From: Sinorhizobium fredii
Lineage (GTDB): Bacteria; Pseudomonadota; Alphaproteobacteria; Rhizobiales; Rhizobiaceae
Reading direction: 5' to 3'
Assembly: GCF_002944405.1 (NCBI RefSeq)
Contig: NZ_CP024307.1
Span: 888,501 to 952,500 of the forward strand
Length of the DNA: 64,000 nt
Part shown: piece after piece, positions 36,555 to 45,930 of the stretch
How the letters are laid out: each line of letters opens with the position of its first letter
Numbering within the stretch: position 1 is the stretch's first letter
Notes under the pieces: model-generated
Told to the model about the DNA's origin: nothing
Seen by the model: only the letters and a program-made list of their open reading frames with translations
Databases searched by the model: none
Translations under genes and position numbers: made by a program

Positions 36555-37061
36555 ATGACCGCCAAGATCCTCGTCAGCGCCTGTCTCATGGGCCATGCTG
36601 TGCGCTATGACGGCGCAGCGAAACCGCTCCGTCATCCGGCGATCGAGCAGTGGCGCGCGGAGGGGCGGCTCGTGACGCTCTGTCCCGAGATGTCGGCAGG
36701 CATGCCGGTTCCGCGGCCGCCGGCCGAGATCGAGGCAGGCAGGAGCGGTGCGGCCATCCTTTCCGGCGCCGGGCGGGTTGTCGAAAAGACCGGCGGCGAT
36801 GTCACCGAGGCGTTTCGCCATGGTGCGGAAAACGCGCTCGCCCTGGCGCTTGCCACCAACTGTCGCTTCGCACTGCTGATCGACGGCAGCCCGTCCTGCG
36901 GCTCCAGCTTCGTCTATGACGGCAGCTTCAGCGGCGCGCGCGTCAAAGGCGAGGGGGTGACTGCCGCGCTTCTTCGCCAGAACGGCATCGAGGTTTTCTC
37001 CGACCGCGAAATCGAGATGCTTGTCGAGAGACTTGCCCGCGAGGATGAGGCCGTCCCATAA
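36555..37061 (+). CDS. DUF523-family protein
   Basis: 168 residues of the DUF523 family: KILVSACLMGHAVRYDGAAKP, LCPEMSAGMPVPRPPAEI, and the Cys-containing LIDGSPSCGSSFVYDGSFSG..KGEGVTAALLRQNGIEVFSD. Conserved cysteines suggest a metal or thiol role, but no activity is established. It lies 24 bases after the exporter gene, possibly in the same transcript. Confidence 0.85.
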   Translation: MTAKILVSACLMGHAVRYDGAAKPLRHPAIEQWRAEGRLVTLCPEMSAGMPVPRPPAEIEAGRSGAAILSGAGRVVEKTGGDVTEAFRHGAENALALALATNCRFALLIDGSPSCGSSFVYDGSFSGARVKGEGVTAALLRQNGIEVFSDREIEMLVERLAREDEAVP

Positions 37062-37068
37062 AAGATTA

Positions 37069-37091
37069 CGCCCCTGCTTCTCTCAGGGGCG
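37069..37091 (+). terminator. Hairpin after the DUF523 gene
   Basis: CGCCCCTG (37069-37076) and CAGGGGCG (37084-37091) form a perfect 8-bp stem with a 7-base loop, 7 bases past the stop codon. The T-tract is poor on the plus strand; it could work in both directions between convergent genes. Confidence 0.5.
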
Positions 37092-37171
37092 CAACCTTTC
37101 GCCATTGCAGCGAAACGCCCGTCAGCCTGAATATTTCGGCCGATGGGGCAGGGAACTCTATGTATATGGTG

Positions 37172-37651
37172 TCAATCTAATCTAAGTTCGAAGCCCGACG
37201 GATCAAATTCTTGTGAACCGCTGGCCGTCATCGAGGCGCTGACCGGCTCGGCGTGCGACACGACCCCGACCGCGGCGGTCTTTGCCGTCCGGTCGATGTC
37301 GGCGACTGCGGCGACTGTGGGCGCGGGGGCCGTCTTCATGGACGCGGCCCTGATGACGTCCTCCGAGGCCTTGTTGACGAAGACGACCGGCGATCCTCCG
37401 AGCCAGGCTTCGGTGCGGAGCGCCTTCATTTCGCCATCGATCTCCTTGAGCTCGAGCTTGGCGGTACCGGGTGCCAGCTCCGGCACGACATAGGAGGCCT
37501 TCTTCTTGGGTTGCAGCGGCGGGCACTGCGCGCAGGAAATCGTCGCGACGCTGGAATTGACGGCCGCTCCGGAGGCTACGTCCTCGACCGACGACGCTGC
37601 CGCCGTGCCGGCGGCAAATGTCAGGGCGGCGATGATCAGCAGTGAACGCAT
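37172..37651 (-). CDS. Secreted protein with a CxxC motif, unknown function
   Basis: 159 residues with a signal peptide (MRSLLIIAALTFAAGTAAA, about 1-19), a SCAQCPPLQPKKK segment with a CxxC pair near residues 40-43, and KLELKEIDGEMKALRTEAWLGGSPVVFVNKA. The CxxC could be a disulfide or metal site. I do not recognise a named family. It is convergent with the DUF523 gene. Confidence 0.75.
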   Translation of the reverse strand: MRSLLIIAALTFAAGTAAASSVEDVASGAAVNSSVATISCAQCPPLQPKKKASYVVPELAPGTAKLELKEIDGEMKALRTEAWLGGSPVVFVNKASEDVIRAASMKTAPAPTVAAVADIDRTAKTAAVGVVSHAEPVSASMTASGSQEFDPSGFELRLD

Positions 37652-37752
37652 CGGTTTCTCCTCGAAAGTATCGAGGAGAAGAATACAAGTTCTCCCTTAC
37701 CTTCCCGTCAGGAGAATTGGTAAAAATTGAATCACGCCGCGATCCCGGGCAA

Positions 37753-39024
37753 TCACGCCTTCTCGCGTGCGAGCGCCCGCCAGCCGATGTCGCGGCGGTA
37801 GAAGCCGTTCTCCCAGGAAACGCTGTTCACGCCTGTATAGGCGGCGTTTTTTGCATCGCTGACGGTCCGTCCTAGCGCCGTGACGTTCAGCACGCGGCCC
37901 CCGGTCGCGACGAGGCGGCCGTCCTTGAGCGCAGTCCCCGCATGAAACACCCTTGTCGTGGCGGATGCCTCGGGCAGGGCCGCGATCGGCGTGTTCTTTT
38001 CATAGGCCCCCGGATAGCCGCGCGAGGCCATCACGACCGTCAAGGCCGCCCCGTCGTGCCATTCGGTCTCTTTGCCCGCGAGCGTTCCCGTCGCTGCCGC
38101 GTAGAGCAGTGGCAGGAGGTCGCTCTTCATGCGCATCATCAGCACCTGGCATTCCGGGTCGCCGAAGCGGACATTGTATTCGATGAGTTCCGGCCCCTTC
38201 GCCGTGATCATCAGGCCGGCGAAGAACACGCCCGTGAATGGATGCCCGCTTTCGGCCATGCCGCGCACGGTCGGCTCGATGATCTCCTTCATCGTCCGCT
38301 CGACCATCTCGGCCGTCATCACCGGAGCGGGCGAATAGGCGCCCATCCCGCCCGTGTTCGGTCCCGTATCGCCGTCGCCGACGCGCTTGTGATCCTGTGC
38401 CGAGGCAAGCGGCAGCACGGTCTCGCCGTCCGAGAGGCAAAAGAAGCTTGCCTCCTCGCCATCGAGATAGGCTTCGACGACGACCTCCGCCCCGGCGGAG
38501 CCGAAGGCGCCGGCGAAACACTCGTCGATGGCGGCGAGCGCCTCGTCGAGGGTCATCGCCACCGTGACACCCTTGCCGGCGGCGAGCCCGTCAGCCTTGA
38601 TGACGATCGGAGCGCCCTGTTCGCGGACATAGGCCTTCGCGGGTTCGGCTTCGGTAAAGCGCCTATAGGCGCCGGTCGGGATCCCATACTTGGCACAAAG
38701 ATCCTTGGTGAAGCCTTTGGAACCTTCGAGCTGGGCGGCAGCGGCAGAGGGGCCGAAGACGGCGATGTCGGCGGCACGGAGCACGTCCGCGAGGCCGGCG
38801 ACGAGGGGGGCCTCCGGGCCGACCACCACAAAGTCGATCGCTTTCTCGCGGCAGAAGTCGACCACGGCTGCGTGGTCGTCGGTGTCGAGGGCGACGATCG
38901 TCGCCTCTTCGGCAATGCCGGGATTGCCGGGTGCCGCGTAAAGCGCGGTAAGCTGCGGCGACTGCGCGATTTTCCATGCAAGCGCGTGCTCGCGTCCGCC
39001 CGATCCGATCAGAAGAACCTTCAT
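37753..39024 (-). CDS. purD: Phosphoribosylamine-glycine ligase
   Basis: A 423-residue ATP-grasp enzyme. Segments: [69 protein letters not shown] and [10 protein letters not shown]. It makes glycinamide ribonucleotide in de novo purine synthesis. The ATG at 39024 is favoured by the spacing of GCAGGG; an ATG two codons earlier is in frame. Confidence 0.96.
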   Translation of the reverse strand: MKVLLIGSGGREHALAWKIAQSPQLTALYAAPGNPGIAEEATIVALDTDDHAAVVDFCREKAIDFVVVGPEAPLVAGLADVLRAADIAVFGPSAAAAQLEGSKGFTKDLCAKYGIPTGAYRRFTEAEPAKAYVREQGAPIVIKADGLAAGKGVTVAMTLDEALAAIDECFAGAFGSAGAEVVVEAYLDGEEASFFCLSDGETVLPLASAQDHKRVGDGDTGPNTGGMGAYSPAPVMTAEMVERTMKEIIEPTVRGMAESGHPFTGVFFAGLMITAKGPELIEYNVRFGDPECQVLMMRMKSDLLPLLYAAATGTLAGKETEWHDGAALTVVMASRGYPGAYEKNTPIAALPEASATTRVFHAGTALKDGRLVATGGRVLNVTALGRTVSDAKNAAYTGVNSVSWENGFYRRDIGWRALAREKA

Positions 39025-39113
39025 TGCCATCCCTGCCGTCAGCGCCTTGATGCGCTGCGGTTAGGACGCCGGGCGGGGCAAGGTCAAGGGAAAACCGGCG
39101 CTGCGCTCAAGAT

Positions 39114-41504
39114 TCACCGGAGCGCTTCGCGGCTCGGGCTCCGGCGCGCGCTGTCGGACCGCTCGTCGGCGGGCCGGTCCTTGACGTGCTGCGCCGTCCG
39201 GGTCAGCGCCCAGATGGCCAGATCGTCGAGCGAGAGCGGCTTGCTGATCAGGTAGCCCTGGAAGCGGTCGCAGCCGGCTGCGGTGAGCATGGCGAGTTTT
39301 TCCGGCGTATCGACGCCTTCGCCGATCACTGCCATGTCCTTGGCATGGCAGAGTGCGATCACCGCCTTGAGCACGGAAAGGGAGTGCGAGGCCGTAAGGT
39401 TGGTCACCAGCGCCCGGTCCAGTTTGATCGTATCCGCGGCGTAGTCGATGATCTGTTGGATCGAGGTGTAGCCGGCACCGAAGTCGTCGATCGACAGGCG
39501 GAAGCCTTTGTGGCGCAGCTCGTCGATGTTCTGCCGGAGCTGATCGCTGATCTTGACTGCGAATGTCTCGGTGAGTTCGATGTCGATCGATCGCGTTTCC
39601 AGTCGATGGCGGGCTGCGCAATCCGACAGATAGTCGCCGAGCGCATGCGAATGCAGCTCCGCCGAAGAAATGTTGATCGCCACGACCGTGTCTTGCCCGA
39701 AAAGGGCCTTCAACTGTCGGCAGTTGGACATCGCCCTGTCGATCACCCACCAATCGATCTTGGTGAAAAGACCGGAGCTTTCGGCGATCGGGACGAATTC
39801 GTCGGGCGTCACGGCACCGAGGACGGGCGAGTTCCAGCGCAGCAGCGCCTCACAGCCGGTGACCTGGCCGCGTACGTTGACGATCGGCATGTAGACCAGA
39901 TGGAATTGCTCGTCGGGATTGAGCCCCCGCAGTTCCTCCTGAATCTGGCGGAGCCGTGTACGCTTGTCGTGGAGCGCACGCGAGAAACGGGAGGAGCGAT
40001 TCCTGCCGCCGGACTTCGCCTGGTACATGGCCGCATCTGCATTGGAGATCAATTCGGCGATGTTGGTCGCATCGTCCGGGCAGATCGCCACGCCGATGCT
40101 TGCCGTCACCGGATAGCGCTTTCCGGAAACTTCGAAGCCTCCGTCAAAGAGGGCCAGGATCGCGTCCGAGATCTCCCGGACGGTGCCTTTGCCGGGGTTC
40201 GACCGCACCAGAACCGCAAATTCGTCACCGGAAAGGCGGGCGAGGACCGCAGGCTCCAGCTGTCTCCGCCGGGTGATCGTCTCCACCGTTTGCCCAATTC
40301 GTCCAGCAAGCGTCTTGAGCAGGTCGTCGCCGACGTCGTGGCCGTGCTTGTCGTTGACGAACTTGAAATTGTCGATGTCGATGAACAGCAGGCTGCACTT
40401 CTCGCCGGAAGCGATCACTTGGTCGACGACGCCGGCCGCAAGCGTGTTGAAGCGACCGCGGTTGTTGATGCCGGTGAGCGTGTCGGCCCATGAGCTTTGC
40501 TGCACGAGACGCAGGGAATGGGCGGACTGGCTGTGAAGCTCGCGGATATTGTGTGTCAGCCGGCCGATCTCGCCCGCCTCGTCCATGTCCCTGATGTCGT
40601 CACGCTCGCCGGCCATGACCGCCGTGACGTCCGCATCGAGGCTTGCGATCGGTCCTGTGATGAAACGTCTGATCAACAGCACGATCAGGAAGATCGAAAC
40701 TAGGCTCATGGCGAGAGCACCGCAAGCAAGCAGCACCTTTCGGCGCCACACTTGAGCCTCGAAATAGGCGTCCGGAACGACGATCGTGGCATAGAGCTGC
40801 GTCCCGAGCGGCGTGCTGGCTGAAAGCTTGTCCGTGGCGGCGAGCGGCCATGGCTGGAGAACGACGTCGGCCCCATACTCCTTCTTCAGAGCAGCCTGCA
40901 TTGCCAGGAACCGGTCCGGCAGGATGGCGATCTGCATCAGCAATGCATTGGCCTTGTTGCTCGGCAAGGGACGACCAAAGGTGACCGGGTCGACAAAGAG
41001 GGAATAGACGATCCGTGGCCTGTCGCCGGTGGGCTCAAGATAGGTCAAGTCGCTGAGCCGCTTGCCGGCGATCAACCTCCTGGCAAGATCGCGCTGCGGC
41101 TCGTCGATATCGGCAAAGGGATCCCAACTATTCTCGTAATAGTAATCGGCCTCGTTTCGGGTGTTGAGGACGGCGAAGGAGATGTAGGCTATCGGGTCCT
41201 CCGACAGCGACTTGATGCTTTCCTGCAGGCGAGCCCCGAGCGCCGTGACGCGATATCGCTCGTCGGTCTCGGCGACGAACTGGTGCAGAACGTCTCCGTT
41301 CAGGAGCGCGTTGAGAAAACTCTTGCTGCGCTGAACCTCGTTCTGGAAAACCGCGGCTGCGTGCTCGAGCCGTTGGGAGAGCTTCGCCTTCTCCAGCGCC
41401 TGAATGGAGCGCTCCTGGGCAACATAGACCGATAGCGCTGCGAGGATGTAGCCGAGCAGCACGACGGGGAAGATGAGGAAAAGTGCGCGCTTGCTGAGGG
41501 TCAC
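39114..41504 (-). CDS. Membrane GGDEF-EAL protein, MbaA-like c-di-GMP enzyme
   Basis: 796 residues. Membrane helix 1 (about 7-30), periplasmic sensor region (31-255), helix 2 (about 257-280), HAMP (281-335), GGDEF domain (340-505) and EAL domain (515-770). The GGDEF signature is SGDEF (425-429), with no RxxD inhibitory site before it. The EAL domain looks catalytic: EAL (552-554), NISSAEL (N611), ELTE (643-646), DDFG (673-676), KLD (694-696), EGVD (729-732). It may therefore chiefly degrade c-di-GMP. It starts with GTG at 41504, overlapping the stop of the PotD-like gene (GTGA), so the two are translationally coupled. Longer readings in this frame run through that gene and are not coding. Confidence 0.9.
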   Translation of the reverse strand: MTLSKRALFLIFPVVLLGYILAALSVYVAQERSIQALEKAKLSQRLEHAAAVFQNEVQRSKSFLNALLNGDVLHQFVAETDERYRVTALGARLQESIKSLSEDPIAYISFAVLNTRNEADYYYENSWDPFADIDEPQRDLARRLIAGKRLSDLTYLEPTGDRPRIVYSLFVDPVTFGRPLPSNKANALLMQIAILPDRFLAMQAALKKEYGADVVLQPWPLAATDKLSASTPLGTQLYATIVVPDAYFEAQVWRRKVLLACGALAMSLVSIFLIVLLIRRFITGPIASLDADVTAVMAGERDDIRDMDEAGEIGRLTHNIRELHSQSAHSLRLVQQSSWADTLTGINNRGRFNTLAAGVVDQVIASGEKCSLLFIDIDNFKFVNDKHGHDVGDDLLKTLAGRIGQTVETITRRRQLEPAVLARLSGDEFAVLVRSNPGKGTVREISDAILALFDGGFEVSGKRYPVTASIGVAICPDDATNIAELISNADAAMYQAKSGGRNRSSRFSRALHDKRTRLRQIQEELRGLNPDEQFHLVYMPIVNVRGQVTGCEALLRWNSPVLGAVTPDEFVPIAESSGLFTKIDWWVIDRAMSNCRQLKALFGQDTVVAINISSAELHSHALGDYLSDCAARHRLETRSIDIELTETFAVKISDQLRQNIDELRHKGFRLSIDDFGAGYTSIQQIIDYAADTIKLDRALVTNLTASHSLSVLKAVIALCHAKDMAVIGEGVDTPEKLAMLTAAGCDRFQGYLISKPLSLDDLAIWALTRTAQHVKDRPADERSDSARRSPSREALR

Positions 41505-42541
41505 TGAAAATTCGCCAGAGTGCTGATGATGCGTCGGCGTGCCTGGACCGACGGGATGGAAAGTTCCTGCTGGTACTGGCTCTTCGCCAGGGTCGCGGCC
41601 GGCGGATAGATCTCCGGATCGGAGCGCATCGCTTCCGGCAGAATCTTCAACGCCGCGCTGCTCGTGGTCGGCATCGTCAAGGCAACGGCGTTGGCGGCGG
41701 CGCCTTCCGGCGAACCGATGAAGTCGAGGAACTCCAGGGCACGCTGCTTGCGAGGCGAACTGGCCATGACCGAAACACAGTCGAGCCAGGAAAGCGTCCC
41801 TTCCTTCGGGACCGAATAACGCCACAACCCCGGCGTGCCGACCTTGTCGTTGAGGACGTGCTGGTCGCCGCTGTAGCCGAGTGCCATATGGATCTCTTTG
41901 CCCGTCGCCTGGTCCTGAATGGCGGTGATGACATAATCGTAGGTCAGCACGGCCGGCGCCTGTGCCTTCAGAAGATCGAAGGCGGCCTTCAAGGTTCCCG
42001 TTTCGCTCGCATTGATGGATGCGCCGAGCAGCATCAGAGGCGGCACGAAGAGTTCGGTATGGTCGTCGAACATCGCGATGTGCTTCTTGAGCGACACTGC
42101 AGGCCGCATCATATCCTGCCAGGAGGTCGGCGCCTGTGCGATGACGTCGGAGCGATAGAGAATGCCGACCGTTCCAGAGAAATAGGGCAGTCCGCGTCCG
42201 GAGCAGCGATCGCGCCACTTGGGCGCATAGTCCTTGAGGGCGGGCAAATTTGCTTCATCAAGCAACTCGAGCACGCCCTTTTTGCCGAAAAGATGCGCAC
42301 CGTTCTCATCGACGACGACAAGATCGACATTGTTGCTGGGATCCGCGAGGATCTCGTCGCGGGCATCGTCGCTGTCGAAATTGATCTGGCGGATTTCGAC
42401 ACCGGTCTCCTGCGTCCAGCGGTCGATCAGACCCTGGTCGATATAGGCTTCCCAGATCAGCAGGTTCAGCGTTTCGGCGCGGCTTGCGGCCGCGCAAAGC
42501 AACGTCGCCAGGAAGACGGATGTAGCCGCGCGCCTTCTCAT
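41501..42541 (-). CDS. PotD-like periplasmic polyamine-binding protein, NspS-like
   Basis: 346 residues with a signal peptide (about 1-22) and a PotD/PotF-type binding fold. By eye-alignment to E. coli PotD several ligand residues are kept: W30 and Y33 (LIWEAY), E163 (HTELF), W252 and D254 (LSWLD). The PotD W229 position is Tyr here, and the GYPTPN loop is MPTTS. No permease or ATPase gene is adjacent; instead the stop overlaps the GGDEF-EAL gene. This is the arrangement of NspS-MbaA in Vibrio cholerae, where the binding protein signals polyamine status to the cyclic-di-GMP enzyme. Polyamine binding is inferred. Confidence 0.87.
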   Translation of the reverse strand: MRRRAATSVFLATLLCAAASRAETLNLLIWEAYIDQGLIDRWTQETGVEIRQINFDSDDARDEILADPSNNVDLVVVDENGAHLFGKKGVLELLDEANLPALKDYAPKWRDRCSGRGLPYFSGTVGILYRSDVIAQAPTSWQDMMRPAVSLKKHIAMFDDHTELFVPPLMLLGASINASETGTLKAAFDLLKAQAPAVLTYDYVITAIQDQATGKEIHMALGYSGDQHVLNDKVGTPGLWRYSVPKEGTLSWLDCVSVMASSPRKQRALEFLDFIGSPEGAAANAVALTMPTTSSAALKILPEAMRSDPEIYPPAATLAKSQYQQELSIPSVQARRRIISTLANFQ

Positions 42542-42643
42542 TCCTTGGCCCCTCGCCCTTCAACCCCCACTGGCAGACGGTAACCGGCAATAATTTAGGA
42601 ATGCTTACGGGCAGCGCGAGCCATGCATCTCTTCGCGGTGCGC

Positions 42644-43837
42644 CTATCGAGACGGTATTTTCGGCAGCAACACCGTGAAGATACCGAGCAGCGGCAGGTA
42701 GGAGCAGATCTTGTAGACGAATTCGATGCCATGGCTGTCGGCGAAGATGCCGAGCACCGCCGCACCCATGCCGCCGAAGCCGAAGGCAAAACCGAAGAAG
42801 ACGCCGGCGATGAGCCCGACGCGGCCGGGAACGAGTTCCTGCGCGAAGACGACGATCGCAGAGAAGGCCGACGAAAAGACGAGGCCGATCACCACGCTGA
42901 GCACGCCCGTCCAGAACAGGTTCGCATAGGGCAGCATGAGCGCGAAGGGAATGACGCCGAGGATCGAGAGCCAGATGACGAAACGGGCACCGTAGCGGTC
43001 GCCGATCGGTCCGCCGAGGAAGGTCCCGGCCGCCGCGGATCCGAGGAAAAGGAACAGCATCAGTTGAGCCTGCTGCACGCTGGTGCCGAACTTTTCGATG
43101 ACGAAGAAGGTGAAATAGCTGGAGACGCTGGCGAGATAGACGTTCTTGGTCGCCGTCAGCAGGACGAGGATCGCGACCGTCCAGAGGACCCGGGCCTTGG
43201 GCAGCGGCAGGGTCCGGCTCGGCGCCGCACGGCTCATGGTCGAGCGGCGATGCCGCACGTACCAGGTGCTGACCCAGGACAGCACGAAGAAGCCTGTTAT
43301 GGCGACGATCGAGAACCAGCCGAGGCTGCCCTGGCCGAAGGGCAGGACGATGAAGGCGGCAAGGAGCGGGCCGAGCGCGCTGCCGGCATTGCCGCCGACC
43401 TGGAACAGCGATTGCGCCAGCCCGTGGCGACCACCCGAGGCAAGCCGCGCGACGCGCGACGATTCGGGATGGAAGATCGCAGAACCGACGCCGATGAGGC
43501 TCGCCGCGAGCAGCAGCATCCAGAAGTGATCGGCATGGCCGAGGAGGAGAAGGCCCGAACAGGTCGACAGCATGGCAGCCGGCAAGGTGTAGGGGAGGGC
43601 CCAGCGGTCGGTGACGATCCCGACCGCCGGCTGCAGCATAGAGGCAGTCACCTGGAACGTGAAGGTCAGGAGGCCGATCTGGACGAAATCCAGTGCGTAG
43701 TTGGCCTTGAGCAACGGATAGAGCGCGGTCAGCAGCGATTGCATGATGTCGTTCAGCATGTGGCAGAAGCTGACGGCAAGAATGACGGAGAAGGCCGTCT
43801 TTTCCGGATTGATGCTGCCAGCCGTGACCGAAGACAT
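42644..43837 (-). CDS. MFS exporter, fosmidomycin-resistance (Fsr) type
   Basis: A 397-residue major facilitator with about 12 membrane helices: SFCHMLNDIMQSLLTALYPLLK at helix 1, GIVTDRWALPY loop, SAIFHPESSRVARLASGGRHGLAQSLFQVGGNAGSALGPLLAAF, typical of the Fsr family. It exports small molecules or drugs. The start at 43837 follows GAAGGA and leaves a normal short cytoplasmic N-terminus; a longer frame to 43990 overlaps the divergent regulator gene. Substrate unknown. Confidence 0.88.
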   Translation of the reverse strand: MSSVTAGSINPEKTAFSVILAVSFCHMLNDIMQSLLTALYPLLKANYALDFVQIGLLTFTFQVTASMLQPAVGIVTDRWALPYTLPAAMLSTCSGLLLLGHADHFWMLLLAASLIGVGSAIFHPESSRVARLASGGRHGLAQSLFQVGGNAGSALGPLLAAFIVLPFGQGSLGWFSIVAITGFFVLSWVSTWYVRHRRSTMSRAAPSRTLPLPKARVLWTVAILVLLTATKNVYLASVSSYFTFFVIEKFGTSVQQAQLMLFLFLGSAAAGTFLGGPIGDRYGARFVIWLSILGVIPFALMLPYANLFWTGVLSVVIGLVFSSAFSAIVVFAQELVPGRVGLIAGVFFGFAFGFGGMGAAVLGIFADSHGIEFVYKICSYLPLLGIFTVLLPKIPSR

Positions 43838-43946
43838 GAGGTGTTCCTTCCGCGTGGCTCGCTGCGGGAGCCTTTCCTCCATCTCTAGACGTCTTGCTGT
43901 TGGCCTGCTTTTGTGATTTGGTCGAATTCTTTCGCGAGTGGGCCAA

Positions 43947-44759
43947 ATGCCGAAATACGACCGAGGACACCTGCCGGAACTACCGGACATGGATCACTTC
44001 AGGAGTCTGGAGTGGATAGAAATGGCGAATGCCCCGGTGGTGGCGATCGGCAAGGATTATGGCTGCGGGCTGGTCGTGCCTCCGCACAGCCACACGCGCA
44101 CGCAGCTCTGGTGGGCCCGCTCCGGCGTGGTCCTCGTGCACACGGCTGACGGGCGATGGATGATCCCTCCCGGCCATGCCCTGCTCATTCCTTCTGGGAT
44201 GGAGCACTCGGCCGAGATGGTCAGCGACGTTCGGATGCATTCCATCTATATCGCGGCGATGAGCCGGGCGCGCCGGCCTCTGGTGCTGGAGGTGTCGGCC
44301 TTGGCCGGCAGCCTCATCGACGAACTGGTCCGGATCGAGAACGAGACATTCTCCCAACGGCGGGAGCAGCTGATCGTCGAGCTGTTGCTCGAGGAAATAC
44401 CGCGCCTCGCCGAGCGGCCGCTGGGCCTGCCCTTTCCGCAGGACCGTGCCCTTGCCGGCCTCTGTCGGAAATTCCTGGAGGCGCCTTCGGCGGCCGCCAA
44501 TATCGATCAATGGGCCGACAGCATCGGCATCAGCCGACGTTCCTTCACGCGATTCTTCCGTCGCGAGACGGGCATCAGCTTCGTTACCTGGCGCCAGCAG
44601 GCCTGCATCTTCGCCTCGCTGCCGCGCATCGCCGACGGCGAGCCGATCACCACCGTCGCTCTCGATGCGGGCTATGAGAACGTCGCGGCCTTTACCACCA
44701 TGTTTCGCCGCATGTTGGGTGCACCGCCGAGCCTTTACCTGCGCGCCCGTAATGCCTGA
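43947..44759 (+). CDS. AraC-family regulator with cupin domain
   Basis: A 270-residue regulator: N-terminal cupin (about 35-100; VVPPHSHTRTQLWWARSGVVLVHTADGRWMIPPGHALLIPSGMEH) and C-terminal AraC helix-turn-helix (about 165-265; WADSIGISRRSFTRFFRRETGISFVTWRQQ, VALDAGYENVAAFTTMFRRMLGAPPSLYLR). It is divergent from the Fsr-type exporter, with 109 bases between the starts, and so probably regulates it. The ATG at 43947 is preferred over the GTG at 43938. Confidence 0.87.
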   Translation: MPKYDRGHLPELPDMDHFRSLEWIEMANAPVVAIGKDYGCGLVVPPHSHTRTQLWWARSGVVLVHTADGRWMIPPGHALLIPSGMEHSAEMVSDVRMHSIYIAAMSRARRPLVLEVSALAGSLIDELVRIENETFSQRREQLIVELLLEEIPRLAERPLGLPFPQDRALAGLCRKFLEAPSAAANIDQWADSIGISRRSFTRFFRRETGISFVTWRQQACIFASLPRIADGEPITTVALDAGYENVAAFTTMFRRMLGAPPSLYLRARNA

Positions 44760-44816
44760 CTGCAGCGGATCATGCGGGCGCTTGACCGGCTTGCTCAGCG
44801 GGGCCAAACAGGGACC

Positions 44817-45776
44817 ATGAACAGCTCATCCATCGATTCCGGCCGCGTGCACGATGCACCGTCGAAGAACTGGGTCTACCGCGTGCTGCCGCGGGTGCTT
44901 TGGCCTTATGCGCAGCTCGCCCGCTGGGACCGGCCGATCGGCTGGCAATTGCTGATGTGGCCATGCCTCTGGTCAGCGGCACTCGCGGCCGGCGCCGCAA
45001 CCGCGCTCGGCAGTTTCTCCACGGCTCGCTTCCTCTTGCACGTCCTTCTGTTCATCGCCGGGGCGATCGCCATGCGCGGCGCCGGCTGCACCTATAACGA
45101 CATCGTTGATCACGAGATCGATATGGAAGTGGCGCGCACCCGATCGCGGCCGCTGCCGTCCGGACGCGTGACGCGCGCCCAGGCGAAGGTCTTCATGGTG
45201 CTACAGGCGGTGGTGGGCCTCGTGATCCTGCTGCAGTTCAACGCCTTGACGATCATTCTCGGCATCGCCTCGCTGGGCCTGGTGGCAATCTATCCATTTG
45301 CCAAGCGCTTCACCGACTGGCCGCAATTCTTCCTCGGCCTGGCTTTTTCCTGGGGCGCCATCATGGGCTGGTCGGCGGAATTCGGCTCGCTGTCCTTCGC
45401 CGCCATCCTGCTCTACGCCGCGGCAATCGCCTGGACAATCGGCTATGACACGATCTACGCCTATCAGGACCGGGAGGATGATGCACTGATCGGCGTCCGC
45501 TCGACCGCACGCCGCTTCGGCGACAATCCGCGGCCCTGGCTGATAGGGCTTTACGCCTTGACCGTTCTCCTGATGGTTTTCGCATTCCTGGCGGCCGGCG
45601 CGGGATTCTTCGCCTATGCTGGACTGGTCGTAGCGGCCGTTATGCTCGCCTACCAGATCCTGGTGCTGAACATTCACGATCCTGAGCAGTGCCTGGCCCT
45701 CTTCAAGTTCAACAGCGTCGTCGGGCTGATCATCTTTGCCGGGCTGATGCTGGCGCTTCTCCTGCGTCTGATATGA
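44817..45776 (+). CDS. ubiA: 4-hydroxybenzoate polyprenyltransferase
   Basis: A 319-residue UbiA-family membrane prenyltransferase with about eight helices. The first aspartate motif is GAGCTYNDIVDHEIDMEVARTRSRPLPSG; the second is YDTIYAYQDREDDALIGVRSTA. It attaches the polyprenyl chain made by the synthase at 24.7-25.7 kb to 4-hydroxybenzoate in ubiquinone synthesis. The ATG at 44817 follows AGGGA. Confidence 0.93.
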   Translation: MNSSSIDSGRVHDAPSKNWVYRVLPRVLWPYAQLARWDRPIGWQLLMWPCLWSAALAAGAATALGSFSTARFLLHVLLFIAGAIAMRGAGCTYNDIVDHEIDMEVARTRSRPLPSGRVTRAQAKVFMVLQAVVGLVILLQFNALTIILGIASLGLVAIYPFAKRFTDWPQFFLGLAFSWGAIMGWSAEFGSLSFAAILLYAAAIAWTIGYDTIYAYQDREDDALIGVRSTARRFGDNPRPWLIGLYALTVLLMVFAFLAAGAGFFAYAGLVVAAVMLAYQILVLNIHDPEQCLALFKFNSVVGLIIFAGLMLALLLRLI

Positions 45777-45801
45777 AAAATCCTCCGGAAGGCCCGGAGG
45801 A
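45775..45801 (-). terminator. Rho-independent terminator of the 34-residue gene
   Basis: Arms TCCTCCGG (45781-45788) and CCGGAGGA (45794-45801) form a perfect 8-bp stem with a 5-base loop; on the minus strand it is followed by TTTTT. It lies 24 bases past the stop codon of the small gene and points that way, although it may also stop ubiA transcripts. Confidence 0.75.
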
Positions 45802-45825
45802 CATCTTGTTCAACGGATAGGGCGA

Positions 45826-45930
45826 TCACGCCCAACTTGCTTCGGCGTCCGCCTTGCGCCGCTTGGCCGCGATGTGGGTACGAAGAGCGGCCCAAAGGGC
45901 GACGAGGGTGGCGAGCAGGTGCTTGCGCAT
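45826..45930 (-). CDS. 34-residue small protein
   Basis: A 34-codon ORF with product MRKHLLATLVALWAALRTHI.., a basic start, a hydrophobic/amphipathic helix (about 4-20), and a basic then acidic tail ending SWA. It is supported by a strong ribosome binding site (GAAGGAGAT, 5 bases before the ATG) and by a rho-independent terminator 24 bases downstream. No larger gene overlaps it. It could be a short membrane-associated protein. I do not recognise a family. Confidence 0.7.
   Translation of the reverse strand: MRKHLLATLVALWAALRTHIAAKRRKADAEASWA

Noticed and set aside
41505..42218. In-frame N-terminal extension of the GGDEF-EAL reading
   Set aside because: It lies on top of the PotD-like gene in another frame and shows no domain; the GTG at 41504 with coupled overlap explains the real start.
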